From: Leptothrix sp. (in: b-proteobacteria)
GTDB taxonomy: Bacteria; Pseudomonadota; Gammaproteobacteria; Burkholderiales; Burkholderiaceae_C
NCBI GenBank assembly: GCA_013822265.1
Contig: PNKD01000020.1
Coordinates: 1 to 44,347 of the forward strand
Length of the DNA: 44,347 bases
Direction of reading: 5' to 3'
The translations under genes were made by a program, and so were the position numbers. The notes beneath the pieces were generated by a model. It searched no databases, was not told the DNA's origin, and worked only from the letters and a program-made list of their open reading frames with translations. How positions within the stretch are numbered: the first letter of the stretch is position 1; every line of letters starts with the position of its first letter. Positions 20,691 through 25,738 of the stretch are shown piece after piece.

Positions 20691-20726
20691 GCGACAGCTT
20701 GTCGCCCGCGGCGCCTGGGCTAGACT
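20691..20726 (+). promoter_or_regulatory. Candidate promoter and overlapping palindromic operator for the DUF3305 gene
   Basis: The perfect inverted repeat GCGACA-GCT-TGTCGC occupies 20691-20705. Its right half contains TTGTCG (20699-20704), a fair -35 match, followed after 16 bases by TAGACT (20721-20726), a good -10. The ATG of the DUF3305 gene is 8 bases further on, so this mRNA may be nearly leaderless. The same CGACA-N3-TGTCG core recurs at 25339-25351 between selB and the formate dehydrogenase genes, suggesting a shared regulator. Confidence 0.45.
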
Positions 20727-20734
20727 GCCCGCGC

Positions 20735-21334
20735 ATGGAGTCGACCACATCGCAGGCACCGCCCACCGCCTCAGCGCGCCCCGCGCTGCAGGTGGCCGTG
20801 GTGATGGAGCGCACCGCCCGGCCCAACGCCTGGCAGGACTGGCTGTTCCGCCTGCTCGAAGTCGTGCCCGACGAAGGGGTTTTCGGCAGCGCGCCGCGCC
20901 GGCTGCACGACGACGGCAAGACCTCGCGCTGGCTCTACCCCGGGTTCAAGGTCGAACTCTTTGCCGATGAATGCAAGGGTTACTTTCTCAACCTGACCTC
21001 GGGCCGGCCGGCCTGGTTCGTGTCGTGGCTGGTCGACGAGGCCGACGCGTCGAGGGTCATCCTGACCGGCGTCAGCGTCTCCTACATCGAGGCCGACCGG
21101 CGCATGACGGCCGAGGAGTGCGTCGAGAACGTGCCGCTGGAGCCCGAGCTGTGCGAGTGGCTGCGCGTGTTCACGAACGAGAACTTCCGGCCCGACACCG
21201 GGCGCAAGGTGCGCGCGATGTCCTTCCTGACGCCGCAGGAGCGTGAACTGCAGGGCGGCGCCGGTGCGGGAGACGAAGACCGGCGGCCGCGCCGCGGCCC
21301 CCGCGGCCGCGACGAAGGAAGCGGCGATGGCTGA
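20735..21334 (+). CDS. DUF3305 protein
   Basis: This 199-residue soluble protein is of the DUF3305 family. Typical marks are VVMERTARPNAWQDWLFRLL near 28, WLYPGFKVELFADECKGYFLN and WFVSWLVDE, ending in a charged, Arg/Gly/Asp-rich low-complexity tail. Its molecular role is unknown. The family is consistently linked with DUF3306 and formate dehydrogenase genes, suggesting a role in enzyme assembly or regulation. The start at 20735 is the first ATG after a likely promoter; the Val-Met at residues 34-35 is an alternative nearer the conserved region. The stop overlaps the next gene by 8 bases. Confidence 0.85.
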   Translation: MESTTSQAPPTASARPALQVAVVMERTARPNAWQDWLFRLLEVVPDEGVFGSAPRRLHDDGKTSRWLYPGFKVELFADECKGYFLNLTSGRPAWFVSWLVDEADASRVILTGVSVSYIEADRRMTAEECVENVPLEPELCEWLRVFTNENFRPDTGRKVRAMSFLTPQERELQGGAGAGDEDRRPRRGPRGRDEGSGDG

Positions 21335-21647
21335 GCCCGACCGCATGCCGGCCACGCCGCCGACGCTGGACGACGTGTCGCGGCTCACGCCCGAGTCGGA
21401 TTACTCGGTCTTCACGGCGCCCGAAATCGACGCCGGCGTGCGCAACGAGGCGCTGCGCAAGCTCTTCCAGTCCGACCCGCACTTCGCGCGGTCCGACGGC
21501 CTGGACGTGGCCGTCGACGAGGTCTGCGAGATCGCGCAGTCGCCGCAGGCGCGGCAGCGCAAGATCGAACAGGCGCGTGCGCTGGGCTTGCTGGACGACG
21601 ATCTGATCGAGCAGGAACGACCCGACCCCGAGACCGGCACGGGCTGA
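21327..21647 (+). CDS. DUF3306 protein, short form
   Basis: This 106-residue protein is a compact second copy of the DUF3306 core: TLDDVSRLTPESDYSVF, VRNEALRKLFQSDPHFARSD and ARALGLLDDDLIEQ parallel the core of the long form at 19878-20549, without its N-terminal SGFLSRWSRRK segment and Pro-rich linker. It overlaps the DUF3305 gene by 8 bases (ATGGCTGA), with AAGGA upstream of its ATG, so the two are translated together. Two divergent DUF3306 copies around one DUF3305 gene suggest duplication followed by specialisation. Confidence 0.85.
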   Translation: MAEPDRMPATPPTLDDVSRLTPESDYSVFTAPEIDAGVRNEALRKLFQSDPHFARSDGLDVAVDEVCEIAQSPQARQRKIEQARALGLLDDDLIEQERPDPETGTG

Positions 21648-21654
21648 TCGGCGC

Positions 21655-21669
21655 GGCGCCCCGGGCGCC
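21655..21669. terminator. Possible bidirectional terminator hairpin between convergent genes
   Basis: GGCGCC (21655-21660) pairs with GGCGCC (21664-21669) around a CCG loop, in the 26 bases between the stops of the convergent DUF3306 and selA genes. There is no T-tract, so function is uncertain. Confidence 0.4.
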
Positions 21670-21673
21670 GGGG

Positions 21674-23080
21674 TCAGAGCCGCGCCTGCGCCAGCGCGCC
21701 GAGTTGCGCCACGAAGGTGGCCTCGGCCGCGGCGCCGTCCAGGCAGCGCATGTCCAGCCGCACCTGGCCGTCCTCGATGCGGCCGATCACCGGCACCGGC
21801 AGCGCACGCAGCGCTTCGGCCAGGCGGTCGGGCAGCCGGCCGGCGCGCTTGGCCCCGGCCGGGGCCCCGACGGCCACGCAGGCGCTGGGCAGGCGGTCGA
21901 CCGGCAGCGAGCCGCTGCCGATCTGGCTGCTGCACGGCAGCACCTGCACGCTGACGCGGTCGCCCAGTGCCAGGGCCACGGCCGGCGCGATGCGCTCGGC
22001 GACCTGCCGCAGCTCGGCCTGGCCACGCGTGAGCAGGCGCAGCGCGGGCAGCCGCTCGGCCAGGCGGTCGGGGTCGCGGTAGAGCTTGAGCGTGGCTTCC
22101 AGCGCGGCCAGCGTCATCTTGTCCAGCCGCAGCGAGCGCTTCAGCGGGTGGCGCTTGATCTTCTGGATCAACGCCTGGTCGCCGACGATGAGACCGGCCT
22201 GCGGCCCGCCCAGCAGCTTGTCGCCGCTGAAGGTGACGACGTTGGCGCCGGCGGCGATGGACTGCGCCGGCGTCGGCTCGGCCGGCAGGCCCCAGCGCGT
22301 GAGGTCGACCAGCGTGCCGCTGCCCAGGTCTTCGACGAAGGGCAGGCCGCGCGCCCTGCACAGGGCCGCCAGCTCGGCCACCGGCACGGCGGCGGTGAAA
22401 CCCTGGATGGCGTAGTTGCTGGCGTGAACCTTCATCACCAGCGCCGTGCGCGGGCCGAAGGCGTCTTCGAAGTCGCGCAGGTGGGTGCGGTTGGTGGTGC
22501 CCACCTCGACCAGCTTGGCGCCGGCGCGCCGCATGATGTCGGGGATGCGGAAGGCGCCGCCGATCTCGATCAGCTCGCCGCGCGACACCGGCACTTCCTT
22601 GCGGTCGGCCAGCGCGGCCAGCACCAGCAGCACGGCGGCGGCGTTGTTGTTGACGGCGGTGGCGGCCTCGGCGCCGGTGAGCTCCGTCAGCAGGCCGGCG
22701 ATGTGGTCGTCGCGGTCGCCGCGCGCGCCGCGGGCGAGGTCGAACTCCAGGTTGGAGGCGCCGCGCATCACCGCGACCACGGCGTCGATGGCCTCGGGTG
22801 CCATCACCGCGCGGCCCAGGTTGGTATGCAGCACGGTGCCGGTGAGGTTGAAGACCGGTCGCAGCGCCGCGGCGGCCTGCCGTTCCAGCGCGCTGCGGCA
22901 GGCGGCCTCGAACGCGGCCGTGTCGAAAGGCGTGGTCGCGGCCTCGGCGCGCCAGGCCTCGAGCGCGCTGCGGGCGGCGGCGCGCACGGCTGCGCGGCCG
23001 TGCTGCTGCGTCAGCGCGCGCAGGGTGTCGGATTCGAGCAGCTTGTCGAGCGCAGGCGGGCGGTGGGCGAGGGCGGTCAT
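21674..23080 (-). CDS. selA: L-seryl-tRNA(Sec) selenium transferase (selenocysteine synthase)
   Basis: This 468-residue PLP enzyme converts Ser-tRNA(Sec) to Sec-tRNA(Sec) using selenophosphate. The PLP lysine is K288 in TFSGDKLLGGPQAGLIVG. The TGTVLHTNLGRA segment (80-91), GASNLEFDLARG and TAVNNNAAAVLLVL are family hallmarks, and nothing essential looks degraded. Length matches the roughly 460-residue family. The start MTALAHRPPALDKLL at 23080 was chosen because a longer reading frame (to 23122) would run into the tRNA gene. Only 13 bases separate it from the tRNA 3' end, and no clear Shine-Dalgarno is visible there. It lies in selB-selC-selA order on one strand. SelD is not encoded in the window. 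Confidence 0.96.
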   Translation of the reverse strand: MTALAHRPPALDKLLESDTLRALTQQHGRAAVRAAARSALEAWRAEAATTPFDTAAFEAACRSALERQAAAALRPVFNLTGTVLHTNLGRAVMAPEAIDAVVAVMRGASNLEFDLARGARGDRDDHIAGLLTELTGAEAATAVNNNAAAVLLVLAALADRKEVPVSRGELIEIGGAFRIPDIMRRAGAKLVEVGTTNRTHLRDFEDAFGPRTALVMKVHASNYAIQGFTAAVPVAELAALCRARGLPFVEDLGSGTLVDLTRWGLPAEPTPAQSIAAGANVVTFSGDKLLGGPQAGLIVGDQALIQKIKRHPLKRSLRLDKMTLAALEATLKLYRDPDRLAERLPALRLLTRGQAELRQVAERIAPAVALALGDRVSVQVLPCSSQIGSGSLPVDRLPSACVAVGAPAGAKRAGRLPDRLAEALRALPVPVIGRIEDGQVRLDMRCLDGAAAEATFVAQLGALAQARL

Positions 23081-23093
23081 GGCGTCGGGCACG

Positions 23094-23190
23094 TGGCGGA
23101 GGGGGGTGGGAGTCGAACCCACCTGGGACCGCAGGGCAGCCCCACCCGGTTTTGCAGACCGGACGCCCCACCGGGGGACGATCCTCCTCC
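23094..23190 (-). tRNA. selC: tRNA-Sec with cysteine anticodon GCA (selC variant)
   Basis: This 97-nt tRNA (including encoded CCA) lies between selB and selA. On the minus strand: acceptor GGAGGAGG / CCCCCTCC, 8 bp with one A-C mismatch at pair 6; a 6-bp D stem CGTCCC/GGGGCG with a CCGGT loop; anticodon stem CCGGT/ACCGG with loop CTGCAAA; a long variable arm (GGGGCTGC/GCGGTCCC); a 5-bp T stem GTGGG/CCCAC with loop TTCGACT; discriminator G73, then CCA. This is the 8/5 tRNA-Sec architecture and aligns almost base for base with E. coli selC. The exception that matters is the anticodon: E. coli has TCA in CTTCAAA, here it is GCA, which reads UGC and UGU. G73 and the long arm favour SerRS charging; CysRS needs U73. 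It should feed SelA and SelB, not EF-Tu. Confidence 0.96.
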
Positions 23191-23237
23191 ATTCATCACC
23201 GACCGGTGCCGTGGCGCGGGCGACCGCGCCAGCGCCG

Positions 23238-25160
23238 TCAGCCTTCGAACACCTTGCGGGGATCGCGCCTGAAATGCCGGCCCAAGTCGTCGCGCTTCGT
23301 CAAGCCGATCTGGTCGAAGTACTCTACCAGCGGCACCGAGAGGTGGCGGCTGATGCCCGTGGCCTCGCGCAGCGCCTTGACGTTCAGGCGCTTGTGCTCG
23401 TCGGCCTCGGCCAGCGCATGCGCATGCGCCGCCAGCTGCAGCAGGTGCGGCGTCTGGATGAAGTATTCGGCCCCCACCGCATGCACCTTGCCCATGCGTT
23501 CCAGGCGCTGCAGCACGCGCATCACCTGGTCCTTGCGCAGGCTGCGGTCGCGCAGCAGCATCTCGCTGAGCCGCGGCGGGTGCACGCCGCCTTCGTCGAG
23601 CCAGGGCTTCAGGCGTTCCCAGAGCGCCTTCTCGGCGCCTTGCAGCGATGCATCGTGGCCGGCCAGCGACAGGTGCGGGCCGCTGCGCTTGAGCGCGCCT
23701 TCCTTGACCAGCTGGCGCAGCAGCAGCGCGAACACGGCGCCGGCGGGCTTGTCGCGCACTGCGCGCTGCAGCGCTTCCTGCGTCAGGCCGGGGCTGTCGG
23801 GCTGCTTGCGGTGGAAGCCGGCCAGGTGGGCCGAGACCGCGCCGGCATAACGCTCGATCTGCCCGCTGGCGAACAGCAGCGCACGGCCGCCGTCCTCGAT
23901 GCTGCGGTGGGGCGCGGCATCCATCACGTGCCCGAGCTGGGCGCCGTCGAGGTTGTAGAGCGTGGCGAACTGGCGCGCGTCGACGCCGCCGGGCAACTCC
24001 AGCGCCAGCGCCGCCGCCAGCGCCTCGGCGGGGCCGGGCTGGGCCAACGCGGCCAGGGTCGCCAGGCGCTGCGCGCGGCGGCGGCGCGTGACGGGCGGGA
24101 AGGCGTCGAGCACCACGCCGCCGCCCAGCGTGCGCAGCGCCGACTGGTCGCGCAGGATGAAGCGGTCGCCGTGCAGCGCGCCGATGGCGCGGTCGAGGTC
24201 CAGCTGCACCAGCGCGCTGCGGCCGGGCTCGATCGCCTGGCCTTCCAGCAGCACGACGCGCGCGCCGACGTCCTCGGCGCCCAGGTGCAGGTGCACCGGC
24301 GTCCAGTGCGCCAGTGGGCGGGTTTCGCTGGCCAGCACCTGCAAGCGCACGTCCAGGCGCTGCGTCGGCGCGTGCAGAGCGTCGGCCACGATCCAGTCGC
24401 CGCGCCGCACGTCGTTCTTCTCGACGCCAGCCAGGTTCAGCGCCAGCCGCTGGCCGGCACGGCCGGTGGCGGCCTGCAGGCTCTGGGCGTGCAGGCCGCG
24501 CACGCGCACTTCCAGCCCGCGCGGCGAGAGCGTCAGCTTGTCGCCCACCGCCACCTGGCCCGACACCGCGGTGCCGGTGACCACGGTGCCGATGCCGGCG
24601 AGCGTGAAGCTGCGGTCCACCGCGAGGCGGAACTGGCCCGGCCGCCGCGCCGCGGGCGCCTGGGCCGCGGCCTGCGCCAGGTGGGCCTGCAGCGCGGGCA
24701 GGCCCGCGCCGGTGCGCGACGACACCGGCAGGATGGGGGCATCGGCCAGCGCGCTGCCGGCCAGCAGCGTGCGCACTTCGCCTTCGGCCTCGGCCAGGCG
24801 GGCCGGCGTGACGAGATCGCACTTGCTCAGCGCCACCGCGCCGCGGCCCAGGCCCAGCAGGTGCAGGATGGCCAGGTGCTCGCGCGTCTGCGGCATCGGG
24901 CCGTCGTCGGCAGCGATCACCAGCAGTACATGGTCGATGCCGGTGGCGCCGGCCAGCATGTTGCGCACCAGCTTCTCGTGGCCGGGCACGTCGACGAAAC
25001 CCAGCACCTCGCCGTCGGGCAGCGCGTGGTAGGCGAAGCCCAGGTCGACGGTGATGCCGCGCTCCTTCTCTTCCTTGAGCCGGTCGGCGTCGATGCCGGT
25101 CAGCGCCTTGACCAGCGAGGTCTTGCCGTGATCGATGTGTCCTGCGGTGCCGATGATCAC
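23238..25160 (-). CDS. selB: Selenocysteine-specific elongation factor SelB
   Basis: This 640-residue GTPase brings Sec-tRNA(Sec) to ribosomes stalled at a SECIS hairpin. The G domain shows [11 protein letters not shown] (G1, residues 4-14), ITVDLGFAY (G2 region), DVPGHE (G3) and SKCD (G4). Two beta-barrel domains and a C-terminal set of winged helices, which bind the SECIS RNA, follow; the last ends near [17 protein letters not shown] chose the GTG at 25160, which gives (M)[13 protein letters not shown] like E. coli MIIATAGHVDHGKT; upstream in-frame sequence is not conserved in character. AGGA lies about 14 bases upstream, a weak site. All motifs are intact, so the Sec delivery machinery is under selection. 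It is divergent from the formate dehydrogenase operon. Confidence 0.95.
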   Translation of the reverse strand: MIIGTAGHIDHGKTSLVKALTGIDADRLKEEKERGITVDLGFAYHALPDGEVLGFVDVPGHEKLVRNMLAGATGIDHVLLVIAADDGPMPQTREHLAILHLLGLGRGAVALSKCDLVTPARLAEAEGEVRTLLAGSALADAPILPVSSRTGAGLPALQAHLAQAAAQAPAARRPGQFRLAVDRSFTLAGIGTVVTGTAVSGQVAVGDKLTLSPRGLEVRVRGLHAQSLQAATGRAGQRLALNLAGVEKNDVRRGDWIVADALHAPTQRLDVRLQVLASETRPLAHWTPVHLHLGAEDVGARVVLLEGQAIEPGRSALVQLDLDRAIGALHGDRFILRDQSALRTLGGGVVLDAFPPVTRRRRAQRLATLAALAQPGPAEALAAALALELPGGVDARQFATLYNLDGAQLGHVMDAAPHRSIEDGGRALLFASGQIERYAGAVSAHLAGFHRKQPDSPGLTQEALQRAVRDKPAGAVFALLLRQLVKEGALKRSGPHLSLAGHDASLQGAEKALWERLKPWLDEGGVHPPRLSEMLLRDRSLRKDQVMRVLQRLERMGKVHAVGAEYFIQTPHLLQLAAHAHALAEADEHKRLNVKALREATGISRHLSVPLVEYFDQIGLTKRDDLGRHFRRDPRKVFEG

Positions 25161-25338
25161 GGTGGTGCCAGTGTCCTGAGGGTTCGGTGAGGCGGGCGTG
25201 GGTCGTGCCGCAGCGACCGGCTCGCGGGCGGCCACTTCGGGCCGGCGATTATCGGCGTCGCAGCGCCGCGGCGCCGACGACCGCCGGGCCGTTGCCGCCG
25301 GGGCGTGCCGGCCGGGAAAACAGGGCGGCACTGAGTCA

Positions 25339-25351
25339 CGACAAACTGTCG
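25339..25351. promoter_or_regulatory. Candidate operator palindrome between selB and the formate dehydrogenase operon
   Basis: The inverted repeat CGACA-AAC-TGTCG has the same half-sites and 3-base spacing as the palindrome at 20691-20705. It lies in the 294-base divergent region (25161-25454) between selB and the Tat-peptide gene. A possible -10 (TAGGGT, 25360-25365) follows. Binding by the nearby Fis-type response regulator is a guess. Confidence 0.4.
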
Positions 25352-25396
25352 CGGCTTGATAGGGTCATCCCGCTTGAACCGCGGGTCGCTATGCAG

Positions 25397-25414
25397 GGTA
25401 ATGCTCGGGTTACC
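25397..25414. promoter_or_regulatory. Inverted repeat GGTAA-N8-TTACC upstream of the formate dehydrogenase operon
   Basis: GGTAA (25397-25401) and TTACC (25410-25414) form a perfect 5-bp inverted repeat with an 8-base spacer, in an AT-richer patch 40-58 bases before the chosen start at 25455. It could be an operator or leader hairpin. Nothing else distinct is seen in 25161-25454. Confidence 0.3.
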
Positions 25415-25454
25415 TATCGGCCCGCAATGGCCCCTTGCGATGGAGACCGACCCG

Positions 25455-25664
25455 ATGGACAAGTCCCCCACCAACACGATCAACCGCCGTGCCGTCTTCG
25501 TCGGTGCGGGGGTGGTCGGTGCCGTCGGCGCGCTGGCCGCCGCCACGCGCTTGCCCGCTGCCGAACCAGCGCCGCATAAAACGGCCGAGGCCAAGCTCGA
25601 CCCGGCCGGCGGCTACCAGCTGACCGACCATGTGCGGCAGTACTACGCCACCGCGCGCATCTGA
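25455..25664 (+). CDS. Small Tat-signal protein of formate dehydrogenase operons
   Basis: This 69-residue protein begins with a twin-arginine type signal, NRRAVFVGAGVVGAVGALAA (9-28), and ends YQLTDHVRQYYATARI. It matches the small 'formate dehydrogenase region Tat target' family found directly before the alpha subunit gene in many proteobacteria. It lacks cofactor motifs; its role in the complex is unknown. The ATG at 25455 has GGAGA at a suitable distance; an upstream ATG at 25440 (METDP) has none. The alpha subunit starts 74 bases downstream. Confidence 0.85.
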   Translation: MDKSPTNTINRRAVFVGAGVVGAVGALAAATRLPAAEPAPHKTAEAKLDPAGGYQLTDHVRQYYATARI

Positions 25665-25738
25665 AGCTGCGGGTCCGACCCTGCTGACCACGTTCACATG
25701 ACTCCCATCCCGAATCCGCTTGTTCCACAGGAGGCTCT

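Noticed and set aside
21674-23122. Longer selA start at 23122
   Set aside because: It would place the selA N-terminus inside the tRNA gene, and the added residues come from tRNA sequence. The start at 23080 gives the usual length.
23094-23190. Reading the tRNA as an ordinary tRNA-Cys because its anticodon is GCA
   Set aside because: Ordinary tRNA-Cys has a 7-bp acceptor, short variable loop and U73. This one has an 8-bp acceptor, 6-bp D stem, long variable arm and G73, and lies between selB and selA.
25161-25454. Sigma-54 promoter (TGGCAC-N5-TTGCA type) upstream of the formate dehydrogenase operon
   Set aside because: I found no convincing -24/-12 pair, consistent with the neighbouring regulator lacking GAFTGA.
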